A DNA stretch of 64,000 nucleotides, taken from assembly GCF_018919215.1 (NCBI RefSeq), contig NZ_JAHLQK010000001.1:466430-530429 (forward strand), given 5' to 3'. This stretch comes from Alkaliphilus flagellatus (lineage in GTDB: Bacteria > Bacillota > Clostridia > Peptostreptococcales > Natronincolaceae). Both the position numbers and the translations under genes were made by a program. Of this stretch, positions 57,078 to 64,000 are shown piece by piece. The number at the start of each line of letters is the position of its first letter. Positions within the stretch are counted from its first letter, which is position 1. A model generated the notes under the pieces. It saw nothing but the letters and a program-made list of their open reading frames with translations, was not told the origin of the DNA and did no database searches.

Positions 57078-59663
57078 TCAAGTCATATCATCCCGAAGCG
57101 CGTCAATAATATTTTCTCTTTTTATCTTACTAATGGCATACAGCATTGTAATGAACACCACAAAGAGCACGCTGAACACGCTGATTCCGATACTGGCCCA
57201 CGGCAACACAAAATCGATACCGTCCGCTCCGCCGATGAACATCCCTTTGTAAATCAGCCAGGAAGAGACTGCCGCTGTGGGAAGCCCGAAAAGCAACGCC
57301 CTCATGCCATAAAAGGCACACTCAAAGCGCATCATTTTATTGAAATCGTGGTCGGACATCCCCACAGAGCGGAGCATGGCAAGCTCCCGCCGGCGCAGCT
57401 TGATATTCGTGGAAATCGTGTTGAACACATTGGCAACCGCAATCAGCGAAATCATAATGATAAAAGTATAAGCGAACACGTTGGCAATGAATATGTAATT
57501 GCGGTTCTCATCAAGCATTTTATACACATTGTACAGGTTGTACTCGGCTGTAATTCCCGCACCCTGAATCATCGTTTCCATTTCAGCCACCGACTGCGAG
57601 GGATTCTTTGACCGAAAGGTCAAGCCCTTAACCTTAATATCCACAGGGGTATCGGGGGTTTCAAGCTTCTCCTTGAGCGAATAGGGGGCCATCACCCTAA
57701 AAAAGTATGGCTTCTGCTCGAAGTTTCCTATGATCGGGGGTGTATCAGGCGGCACGGTCTCGACAAACGTAATGCTTACGTTTTGCCCCTGTTCCGTCTT
57801 CGGCTCGCCATTTGTTTCGGGAGCGATGGTAAAATTCATGGAAGAACTCGTGAACATATCACTAAGCTGGTCAACCTCCTCCACCCGATTGCTGTGGCCT
57901 TGCATTTTGGCAACGGCGATCATTTTCGCATTTTGCCCGGTATATTCCTCTGCAGGCAAGCCCAAGTCTTTGATAATATTCAGATAGGCGCTGTCATCAA
58001 GAAACTGGATGTCCATTGGCAGATTAACCGTTTCGTCCGGCGAATGTGAACCCGCGTATTCCCAGTAATCGTCTGAAAGATCGCTTGCTTTGGCAGCGCA
58101 TGAATACGTCATAAGAGCTTGATACGAGCTTTCATAAACACCATCGGCGGTTTTTAGTTTGTCGTAAAGCGGCAACATTTCGCTATCGTCCATATCCTGT
58201 GTGGCCAAACCGATGTCATAGGTAGTAAACTCTACTGCCCGCTCCGACGCCTGTTTCATATCCGTTACAAAAGCACTGGCCGATATAAACAGCACTACGC
58301 TTAAAACAAGTGATAGCACAATGCTGCGATAGCGTTTCTTGTTTCTTTTAAAATTCTTTAGCGCAAGGGTTCCCTCCAAACCGTAAATACGCTGCGCCAG
58401 TTTTGACGTTTTCACGGCTTTGGATTCAACTTTGACCTCGTTCGTCTGGCGAATACTCTCCATCACGGGAGTGCTTGCGGCCTTTCGAGCCGGGATATAG
58501 GCCGAAATCAGAATCGTAACCATGCTGACCGCCGCCGCGCCGACAATCGCGGGGATGGACACCGTCAAGGTTAAAGGGACGTTGCTGTAGAGAATGCTCC
58601 CGAAATTCCTGGCGACAACTGAAATCACAAGCCCGATGCTGCCTATGCCAACGATAACGCCAATCGGTATGCCGACCGCACCGATACAAAGCCCCTCAAA
58701 CAGCACCGAATTTCGCAGCTGCCTCGCTGTGGCTCCCACCGACGAGAGAATCCCGAACTGACGTGTGCGTTCGTTCAGCGAGATGGTGAATGCGTTATAA
58801 ATCAGAAAAATCGAGCCTATCATGATGATGGCGACCACAATGCCGCCAACCGCGTACAGAAGCGTGTTGAACAAATTATCGTCCGAAAGACCCATGAAGC
58901 GCAACACATTATCGTTAAAGACGTAAGCTTGGGTTCCGGCTGTGTTGCTTGCGTAAGCGTGAACCCCACGAGGGTTTTTAAGCGTAACAAATATGCTGAA
59001 GTTGTCCGCTTTGTCTTGTGTATCTGCTTTCGTTATCAATGTGTATCCCGGCGCAGAAGATTCCTCAAAGCTGGGGCTTTGGCAGATACCGACAATCGTG
59101 TAGGTTCTCTTGGCTTTTGGCACAAGAGTTTCTTTCCCGGAAATGTAAGGGTCGTGTTGACCGAGATTTTTGTTTCCGTCCATGCGGCTTCCGACAGCAA
59201 GTGTAAGCTTGTCGCCCACCGCGAATTTAACTCCGCCGTTTGTAGCGACGCGCCCCGAAACAACAATCTCCCCACTGTTTTTCGGCAATCTGCCTGCAGC
59301 CAGGGCTATGGGCAAGGTATCAAAGGCTTCCTCGCTGTATCCGGCTATAAAAAGATACGGCTTGTTGGGGTTTTTCCCGCCGTCAAGTTTTGCGTAGCCG
59401 ATATTTTCAAATGCCGCGGTGTTAGTGATTCCCTCGTCGTGGGTTCGTTCCTGTACGAAAGAAGAAGGGACGTCCAAAAACTCAACGTGCCAACCGCCGT
59501 ATTTCTGGGCCGCGCCGTTTGCCATATAGTTCAGCAGAGAAACGCCAAAGGTAGCGACTGTCGTAATCATGGCGGCGGACAGAACAACTCCGATAATCGT
59601 GACAATCGTTCGGGTACGGCTTTTTTTCATGCTTTGCAGGGTAACTTTGTTGAAAATGTTCAT
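57078..59663 (-). CDS. FtsX/MacB-type ABC permease (861 residues)
   Basis: This large permease has two FtsX domains. A single N-terminal helix (about 20-45, RTIVTIIGVVLSAAMITTVATFG) is followed by an outer MacB-like domain, three helices around 265-400 (IVVAIIMIGSIFLIYNAFTISLNERTRQFGILSSVGATARQL), and another helix near 445-465. A second outer domain and three C-terminal helices with NVFNTISTNIKLRRRELAMLRSVGMS complete it. Both coupling motifs (RQFGILSSVGAT and RELAMLRSVGMS) are intact. It overlaps the ATPase gene by four bases. With the two-component system upstream it forms a peptide-antibiotic sensing and export unit of the kind carried by clostridial ICEs. Confidence 0.92.
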   Translation of the reverse strand: MNIFNKVTLQSMKKSRTRTIVTIIGVVLSAAMITTVATFGVSLLNYMANGAAQKYGGWHVEFLDVPSSFVQERTHDEGITNTAAFENIGYAKLDGGKNPNKPYLFIAGYSEEAFDTLPIALAAGRLPKNSGEIVVSGRVATNGGVKFAVGDKLTLAVGSRMDGNKNLGQHDPYISGKETLVPKAKRTYTIVGICQSPSFEESSAPGYTLITKADTQDKADNFSIFVTLKNPRGVHAYASNTAGTQAYVFNDNVLRFMGLSDDNLFNTLLYAVGGIVVAIIMIGSIFLIYNAFTISLNERTRQFGILSSVGATARQLRNSVLFEGLCIGAVGIPIGVIVGIGSIGLVISVVARNFGSILYSNVPLTLTVSIPAIVGAAAVSMVTILISAYIPARKAASTPVMESIRQTNEVKVESKAVKTSKLAQRIYGLEGTLALKNFKRNKKRYRSIVLSLVLSVVLFISASAFVTDMKQASERAVEFTTYDIGLATQDMDDSEMLPLYDKLKTADGVYESSYQALMTYSCAAKASDLSDDYWEYAGSHSPDETVNLPMDIQFLDDSAYLNIIKDLGLPAEEYTGQNAKMIAVAKMQGHSNRVEEVDQLSDMFTSSSMNFTIAPETNGEPKTEQGQNVSITFVETVPPDTPPIIGNFEQKPYFFRVMAPYSLKEKLETPDTPVDIKVKGLTFRSKNPSQSVAEMETMIQGAGITAEYNLYNVYKMLDENRNYIFIANVFAYTFIIMISLIAVANVFNTISTNIKLRRRELAMLRSVGMSDHDFNKMMRFECAFYGMRALLFGLPTAAVSSWLIYKGMFIGGADGIDFVLPWASIGISVFSVLFVVFITMLYAISKIKRENIIDALRDDMT

Positions 59664-60343
59664 GACCGCACCCTCTCGTCTCGCACTACTTTGCCGTCTG
59701 ATATGCCGATAATGCGGTCTGCTTGCAGGGCAATATTTTCGTCATGGGTGACGAGGAGCAGGGTCTGCCCATATTTTTTATTGCTTTCTTTCAGCAGTTT
59801 GATGATTTCATGTCCATTTCGGCTGTCCAAACTGCCCGTGGGTTCGTCGGCAAGCATGACCGCCGGGGCGTTCATCAAAGCGCGTCCTATGGAAACGCGC
59901 TGTTGCTGACCGCCCGAAAGCTGATTGGGTAAATGCGTTTTGCGGTCTTTTAGCCCAAGCATTTCGAGCAGATCATTCAGCCGTTCATCGTTGACCTTGC
60001 GCTTGTCCATTAGGATAGGCAAGGTGATGTTTTCCACCACATTCAGGGTGGGAATGAGGTTGTGAAACTGGTAAATCAGCCCGACCTGCCGCCTGCGGAA
60101 AATGGCAAGTTTTTCATTGCTTTGGGCATATACATCCTGCCCGTCCAAATACACCTTTCCGCTTGTCGGCACGTCCACGCCGCCAATGATGTGAAGCAAT
60201 GTGGATTTGCCGGAGCCGGAGGAACCGATGATTGCGGTAAACTCCCCTTTTTCGATTGTAAGCGAAACATGGTCAAGCGCGGTAACTTGGTTTTCGCCCT
60301 TGCCATAGGCCTTGCATAGATTTTCAATTCTTAATAGCTCCAT
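59660..60343 (-). CDS. ABC ATPase, MacB/LolD-type
   Basis: This 227-residue ATPase has Walker A IIGSSGSGKSTLLHIIGG, Q-loop FHNLIPTLNVVENI (Q replaced by the local YQFHN context), signature LSGGQQQRVSIGRALM, Walker B VMLADEPTGSLDS and H-loop LLVTHDENIA. These are diagnostic of the MacB/LolD/FtsE branch that drives FtsX-type permeases by mechanotransmission. AAGGAGG precedes the ATG by nine bases. It is GC-rich relative to the chromosome and lies in the same operon as the histidine kinase. Confidence 0.94.
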   Translation of the reverse strand: MELLRIENLCKAYGKGENQVTALDHVSLTIEKGEFTAIIGSSGSGKSTLLHIIGGVDVPTSGKVYLDGQDVYAQSNEKLAIFRRRQVGLIYQFHNLIPTLNVVENITLPILMDKRKVNDERLNDLLEMLGLKDRKTHLPNQLSGGQQQRVSIGRALMNAPAVMLADEPTGSLDSRNGHEIIKLLKESNKKYGQTLLLVTHDENIALQADRIIGISDGKVVRDERVRS

Positions 60344-60426
60344 TATGTGAGCCTCCTTTTCTCATGGTCTACCCATATAATAGAACCTTCAACTTACATC
60401 TCTGTGACTTTCAGGTGAGAGATTCG

Positions 60427-61416
60427 TCACTTTGGGAAACGAATGGCAAATATAGCGCCGCCCTGCGGGTGATTTTTGGCGGTAATCGTCCCTCCCTGCC
60501 GTGTTATAATTATCTTGCAGAGAGCCAATCCAATCCCGTATCCTGTAGCGTTTGGGTTTTTCCCACGATAAAACCTGTCAAACAGGCAGGGTAAATCTTC
60601 TTTTTCAAAGCCCGTGCCGCTGTCGCGGATAGCAATTTCGGTAAACAGCGGGTTGTTCCCGCAAACAATCTCAATCTTACCATTCTCGCCTGCGCTTTCC
60701 ATGCAATTTTTGAGGATGTTTTGAATTGCTTCCGAAAGCCAACCAAAATCGCCCTGAATAATCATCCCTTTCGGCGTGTCTATTTGCAAATCAATATTGT
60801 GCAGTTCCATTGGGATTAGGAACGGGCGAAGCGCGGCGCATATCAAGTTGTTTATATCTATCTGCTCGCTTTGGAATACCACAATGCCCGCGTCCAAACG
60901 GGATAATTTCAATAGGGAAGTAATCAGCCAATCCATCCGCACAAGCAATTCCTCTGTTTCCCGCACAAATGCTTTCCGCTCGTTTTCATAAGGGTTATTC
61001 GCTAACAATGACAGAATGAGGTTCGCGGATGTGAGCGGGGTTCGGAGTTGGTGGGCTATGTCGGCCAACGAATCGGCAAGATGTTCTTTTTCTTTTTTCA
61101 GCGCGTCGTTTTGCTCCCGAATACGCAACGTCATTTTTGTTATCTCGCTGTGCAGAATGGAAAGTTCGCCCTCGTCCGATTCACCAATATACAGATGGTC
61201 AGCATTATGAAGCACAAGGTCGATTTGATTTGAAATCCGCGCAATGCTTTTGTATCGGGCTTTGGTAAACGCGAAAAACGCTATGCCAAAGGCGGCGGCA
61301 GAAGCAATGGCAAGGATTCCCGCCGCCGTATTTATTACAAATCCCAGCATTACAGCGGCGGCGGCCATTAAGGAGAACAAAATGGCAAACTGCCGAAACT
61401 CTCTATTCCGAAACAT
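60427..61416 (-). CDS. Sensor histidine kinase
   Basis: This 329-residue membrane kinase has two N-terminal helices (about 10-30 and 33-51) with almost no outer loop, so it probably senses within the membrane or through the ABC exporter, like BceS-type kinases. The H-box is LADIAHQLRTPLTS (H122), followed by N-box IQNILKNCMES, G1 IRDSGTGFEKEDL and G2 GYGIGLALCKIII. It overlaps the response regulator gene by 14 bases. An 83-base gap separates it from the ATPase gene. Confidence 0.93.
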   Translation of the reverse strand: MFRNREFRQFAILFSLMAAAAVMLGFVINTAAGILAIASAAAFGIAFFAFTKARYKSIARISNQIDLVLHNADHLYIGESDEGELSILHSEITKMTLRIREQNDALKKEKEHLADSLADIAHQLRTPLTSANLILSLLANNPYENERKAFVRETEELLVRMDWLITSLLKLSRLDAGIVVFQSEQIDINNLICAALRPFLIPMELHNIDLQIDTPKGMIIQGDFGWLSEAIQNILKNCMESAGENGKIEIVCGNNPLFTEIAIRDSGTGFEKEDLPCLFDRFYRGKNPNATGYGIGLALCKIIITRQGGTITAKNHPQGGAIFAIRFPK

Positions 61417-62089
61417 ACTCGCCCCCCAATCTATACCCCGTCCCGCGAACAGTCAGAATAATTTGCGGGCTTGCTGGGTCGTTCTCTATCTTCTCCCGCA
61501 AGCGTTTGATGTACACGGTCAGTGTATTGTCATTGACAAACTCGCCCGCCGCGTCCCACAATTCGTCAAGTAGCCTGCCCCTCGTGATAATACTTTCTGG
61601 GTTGCTAATAAACACCAGCAACAAGCGGTATTCTAATGCTGAAAGAAAAACCTCGTTGCCGTTTTTTTTCACAATGCCGCTTGCCGTATCGACATGAAGC
61701 CCGCGAATTTCAAAATCCGACCCAAAACGCCCGCTTTTTCGCAAGGCGGTTCCAATTCGCGCAATCAATTCACGCGGACGAAAAGGCTTGGTGATATAGT
61801 CGTCCGCGCCCATGTTCAGCCCGGTAACAACACTCGCCTCATCTCCAGAAGCCGTCAGAAAGATAACGGGAACATCTTGCGTTTCTTTGATTTCCGTGCA
61901 AACCGTAAAGCCATTTCCGTCAGGCAAAGAAATATCAATCAACGCCAAGTCAAATTTATTCCCGGCAAGCGCGGCAAGGGCTTCACTCCGCGTAGGGGCG
62001 TGAGTGACTGTAAATCCCTCCGTGCGGAGCAAAAGCATAAGGTTTTTAGCGATTGCCTTATCGTCCTCAACCAAAAATATCCGTTTCAT
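61403..62089 (-). CDS. OmpR/PhoB-type response regulator
   Basis: This 228-residue regulator has a receiver domain with acidic pair D9/D10 in LVEDDKAIAK, phosphate acceptor D52 in LALIDISLPDG, the Thr/Ser switch in VIFLTASGDE and Lys in YITKPFRPREL. The C-terminal winged helix (LSALEYRLLLVFISNPESIITRGRLLDELW, then NTLTVYIKRLREKI and VRGTGYRL) is the OmpR type. Its start overlaps the upstream HTH gene (ATGA). It should control the ABC exporter genes further down the same operon. Confidence 0.95.
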   Translation of the reverse strand: MKRIFLVEDDKAIAKNLMLLLRTEGFTVTHAPTRSEALAALAGNKFDLALIDISLPDGNGFTVCTEIKETQDVPVIFLTASGDEASVVTGLNMGADDYITKPFRPRELIARIGTALRKSGRFGSDFEIRGLHVDTASGIVKKNGNEVFLSALEYRLLLVFISNPESIITRGRLLDELWDAAGEFVNDNTLTVYIKRLREKIENDPASPQIILTVRGTGYRLGGEYVSE

Positions 62090-62280
62090 TTATTTTCACC
62101 ATCCTTTACTTTACTTCTCCTGTATCGTCCGTCAGCCGGTTTTTCAGCGTCAATCGGAACAAGCCATGTATTTCCCATTTTTTTAGCTCCCTTAATCCGT
62201 CCGGCAGAGCAATGGTACACTACCATTCTGTCTGTGATTCCCCAATTTTTCGCTGCTTCTTTTGTCGTTATATAATCCAC
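62086..62280 (-). CDS. Excisionase-like helix-turn-helix protein
   Basis: This 64-residue DNA-binding protein reads VDYITTKEAAKNWGITDRMV, then VYHCSAGRIKGAKKMGNTWLVPIDAEKPADGRYRRSK. That is the MerR/excisionase-like winged helix very common as a small accessory gene in Firmicute mobile elements. The GTG start at 62280 lies eight bases after GGAGG; the ATG at 62295 overlaps that site. It heads the two-component/ABC operon. It could be a regulator or a former excisionase. Confidence 0.85.
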   Translation of the reverse strand: MDYITTKEAAKNWGITDRMVVYHCSAGRIKGAKKMGNTWLVPIDAEKPADGRYRRSKVKDGENK

Positions 62281-62301
62281 GCATAACACCTCCATAACTT
62301 T

Positions 62302-62330
62302 ATTATATTTCTTTTGACGGAAGTATACAA
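62302..62330 (-). promoter_or_regulatory. Promoter of the HTH-two-component-ABC operon
   Basis: On the minus strand TTGTAT (62330-62325), exactly 17 bases, TATAAT (62307-62302). It lies 22 bases upstream of the GTG start codon. Confidence 0.65.
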
Positions 62331-62433
62331 GCTGAGGTATAAAACAAAAAAATACGGGAGCGTGGAAAAGAGGGGCTACGAAAATAGTTAGGATATGAAG
62401 AAATAATTGGGATCATTGAGAGGTGATAAGCGA

Positions 62434-62696
62434 GTGTTCAAGAGCTTTATTTTTTATGGAAAAGAACCTAGGCAATTTCACACTGAAGGTGAGCTCGCTG
62501 CTGGCAACTTAATTAACTCTGATATTTATTATGTCTATACAGCTTTAGAACTTTTCGGTGTACTATATTACTTTTCTCCGTAGTTGGATTTTTTGGAACT
62601 GGAGCCGCCGGTTATGGGAGTATCTTGTTTTTACTTAAGAACAAACAGGTCATACTTAACTATTCTAAACTTGGAAACGGTCGTATTGCTCCTTAA
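62434..62696 (+). pseudogene. Possible frameshifted small membrane-protein gene
   Basis: A GTG at 62434 after GAGAGGTG opens 49 codons (VFKSFIFYGKEPRQFHTEGE, then LAAGNLINSDIYYVYTALEL) ending at TAG 62581. The overlapping frame shifted by one base continues LLFSVVGFFGTGAAGYGSIL, a transmembrane-like stretch, and then FLLKNKQVILNYSKLGNGRIAP to TAA at 62694. Together they would make one plausible protein of about 86 residues. The family is not recognised. Confidence 0.3.
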
Positions 62697-62909
62697 AAAT
62701 TTCATATCCGGCAGCTAGCAGAGAGGTGAGATTCTTATAGTGTTTGCTTATCACAAACCGTTTATGCTGTCGCCCTAATAGCTGTAAGGCTTGGTGCTTC
62801 GGGAAGTAGTGTCGGATAGAAGCACAGTAATCATTTTAGAGTGAAGAACAAACGGATCAAACCCTGTATATCAAGATTACACAGATAGAAATACTCGTTA
62901 AAATTAAAC

Positions 62910-63332
62910 CTAAAATTCTAAATCATTATCCGTATATTCGCAGCAGGTCGGGATTGGTGAGTCAGTATCATAGGCTTGGCAAGCATCACGGTAATAATCG
63001 AGCTTTCGATCAATCAAACGAAGGTTTTTCTTTAAATCTTCAATTTGCTTTAAGACATCTTCTTTGTGGTTTACTAACATATCGTTACGTGTGTGGAGTG
63101 TATGATTCCCTTCATTTTGCCAGTCTATAAATTGTTTTATTTCCTTAATAGGCATTCCAGTATTCTTAAGACAGCAGATAAGGTAGAGTATTTCCATATC
63201 ATCTTTTGTAAAGATACGATTGCCTGACTTATCTCTTCTGACATTGGAAAGCAGTCCCTCACGGTCATAGTATCTTAATGTATATGTTGTTAAGTTCATT
63301 TTTTTAGCTGCTTGTGCTATGGTATAGTTCAC
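62910..63332 (-). CDS. MerR-family transcriptional regulator
   Basis: This 140-residue MerR-type regulator has an N-terminal helix-turn-helix (VNYTIAQAAKKMNLTTYTLRYYDREGLLSNVRRDKSGNRIFTKDDMEIL), a central linking helix (GMPIKEIKQFIDWQNEG) and a dimerisation coiled coil (HKEDVLKQIEDLKKNLRLIDRKLDYY). No metal-binding cysteine set like that of MerR/CueR is seen, only CC near the end. I prefer GTG 63332, six bases after GAGGTG; ATG 63338 touches that site but is possible. It is divergent from a flavoprotein gene. Both promoters have 19-base spacers with the same palindrome. Confidence 0.88.
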   Translation of the reverse strand: MNYTIAQAAKKMNLTTYTLRYYDREGLLSNVRRDKSGNRIFTKDDMEILYLICCLKNTGMPIKEIKQFIDWQNEGNHTLHTRNDMLVNHKEDVLKQIEDLKKNLRLIDRKLDYYRDACQAYDTDSPIPTCCEYTDNDLEF

Positions 63333-63360
63333 TTTCATCACCTCATATAGTTTTGTACAT

Positions 63361-63391
63361 ATTATATAGCTTACACTTAACTCTAAGTCAA
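63361..63391 (-). promoter_or_regulatory. MerR-type promoter for the regulator gene
   Basis: On the minus strand TTGACT (63391-63386), a 19-base spacer and TATAAT (63366-63361). The spacer holds AGTTAAGTGTAAG, also found in the divergent promoter. Spacers of 19 bases are the mark of MerR-controlled promoters. Confidence 0.75.
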
Positions 63392-63424
63392 GCATGTTTA
63401 TGAAAATTTCTTTTACAAATACTA

Positions 63425-63455
63425 TTGACTTACAGTTAAGTGTAAGGGATATACT
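63425..63455 (+). promoter_or_regulatory. MerR-type promoter for the flavoprotein gene
   Basis: TTGACT (63425-63430), 19-base spacer, TATACT (63450-63455). An imperfect palindrome CTTACAGTTAAGTGTAAG spans 63429-63446 between the boxes, the usual MerR operator place. Confidence 0.8.
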
Positions 63456-63486
63456 TACCATATAGAAGAAAAAGGAGTGTGAATTT

Positions 63487-64000
63487 ATGAAAGCGATAGC
63501 TATTAATGGTAGTCCCCGTAAAAACGGTAATACAAGTCAGGCACTCAAGGTTATGGCAGATGAGCTGGAACAGCAGGGTATAGAAGTTGAAATCATTCAA
63601 ATTGGTCAGCTAAATATTCATGGGTGCATTGGCTGTGGATACTGTTGGACTTCAGAGGAAAATCACTGTGTTTTCAAAGATGACATTGTCAATGAGGTTG
63701 CAAAAAAAATGCGTGAAGCAGACGGCTTTATTCTTGCATCCCCAACATATTATGCAGGAATAGCAGGAACAATGAAAGCTTTTCTGGACAGAGTATTCTA
63801 CACAAGTTCAGATTATTTCAAATATAAAGTTGCAACTTCCATTTCAGTTGTAAGACGTGCCGGTGGTGTAGATGTAATACATCAGCTCAATAACTATCTT
63901 AATTTAGCCCAGACAGTCATGCCGCCGTCTCAATACTGGACAATAGCATATGGTTTGGAAAAAGGAGAAGTTCATCAGGACGAAGAAGGTATTCAGACCC
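63487..64000 (+). CDS. NADPH-dependent FMN reductase / flavodoxin-family protein, 5' part
   Basis: The first 171 codons are in the window; the gene runs off the end. The protein opens MKAIAINGSPRKNGNTSQAL, with the FMN phosphate loop GSPRKNGNTS (residues 8-17). It has LNIHGCIGCGYCWTSEENHC, cysteines like those of iron-sulfur flavoproteins and related NAD(P)H-dependent reductases. The second flavin strand is ILASPTYYAGIAGTMKAFLDRVF. It probably reduces quinones, nitro-compounds or similar electrophiles. AAGGAG lies ten bases before the ATG. Divergent from and probably activated by the MerR-type regulator. Confidence 0.9.
   Translation, partial: MKAIAINGSPRKNGNTSQALKVMADELEQQGIEVEIIQIGQLNIHGCIGCGYCWTSEENHCVFKDDIVNEVAKKMREADGFILASPTYYAGIAGTMKAFLDRVFYTSSDYFKYKVATSISVVRRAGGVDVIHQLNNYLNLAQTVMPPSQYWTIAYGLEKGEVHQDEEGIQT

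Larger units (their letters stand above)
62296..62909. other. Gene-poor element DNA with broken fragments
   Basis: Apart from the operon promoter at its left end and a frameshifted fragment at 62434-62696, I see no intact gene here. The stretch 62700-62880 has several in-frame stops in all frames examined and only weak resemblance to coding DNA. It is probably decayed mobile-element sequence. Confidence 0.45.

Noticed and set aside
57045-57611. 188-residue + strand frame rich in His and Arg
   Set aside because: Antisense shadow of the permease C terminus; composition is typical of a reverse-frame artefact.
58929-59909. 326-residue + strand frame over the FtsX permease gene
   Set aside because: GC-rich antisense shadow; the minus-strand permease has all expected motifs and clear overlap with its ATPase.
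1-64000. CRISPR arrays, tRNA or rRNA genes, complete insertion sequences
   Set aside because: I looked for regularly spaced repeats, TTCGA-type T-arms, rRNA cores and transposase motifs and found none that could be supported by eye.

Overview
The window looks like chromosome of a low-GC, Gram-positive anaerobe of the Clostridia. The signs are AT-rich DNA, strong AGGAGG-type ribosome sites, frequent TTG and GTG starts, an iron-dependent butanol-type alcohol dehydrogenase, CD3072/CD3073-type genes otherwise known from Clostridioides, SLH and LysM surface proteins, and a probable selenoprotein. Genus cannot be fixed from sequence alone. Most genes lie on the + strand in short operons separated by clear hairpin terminators.

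Layout. 1-6 kb: tail of an ABC exporter, a ferritin-like protein, a GHL10 glycosidase-like protein and a surface O-acylation cassette (DUF4358 lipoprotein, AlgI-type MBOAT, DHHW protein). 6-12 kb: methyltransferase plus RluA, HelD, alcohol dehydrogenase, a 59-residue winged-helix protein and a deleted oleate hydratase remnant. 12-15.5 kb: ECF sigma/anti-sigma pair, then tiny minus-strand genes with palindromes. 15.5-24.8 kb: a Ter-type stress locus (YceG, TelA, three TerD paralogues, AIM24, a citrate-lyase-like aldolase and an 831-residue PRTase-TRSP-PRTase-PELOTA fusion). 25-31 kb: ECF S component with a TudS-like desulfidase, a GntR-controlled ABC operon, an EcsAB-like pair and a second ECF S component. 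31-38 kb: prfC, then a sigma-54 activator divergent from a three-gene operon predicted to take up, CoA-activate and cleave a 3-hydroxy-3-methylglutarate-like acid. 38-41.7 kb: 2-hydroxyacid dehydrogenase and surface proteins. 41.7-45.3 kb: a more GC-rich TetR-ABC-MFS efflux island. 45.5-55.2 kb: core genes (TIGR01212 radical SAM protein, gap, RelQ-type synthetase, fba, pssA, RsuA-type synthase, rlmD) and an unmarked SelW-like selenoprotein with an in-frame TGA and a SECIS-like hairpin.

From 55.2 kb to the end the DNA is GC-richer and looks like one end of an integrative element sitting at the 3' end of rlmD. It has a large serine recombinase that has lost its active-site arginine segment, degraded fragments, an HTH-response regulator-histidine kinase-ABC exporter operon typical of peptide-antibiotic resistance, and a MerR regulator divergent from a flavoprotein that runs off the window.

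The most interesting items are the selenoprotein, the fused Ter-system metabolite enzyme, the sigma-54 acid-degradation operon and the crippled recombinase. All family names come from reading motifs by eye; no database search was run.
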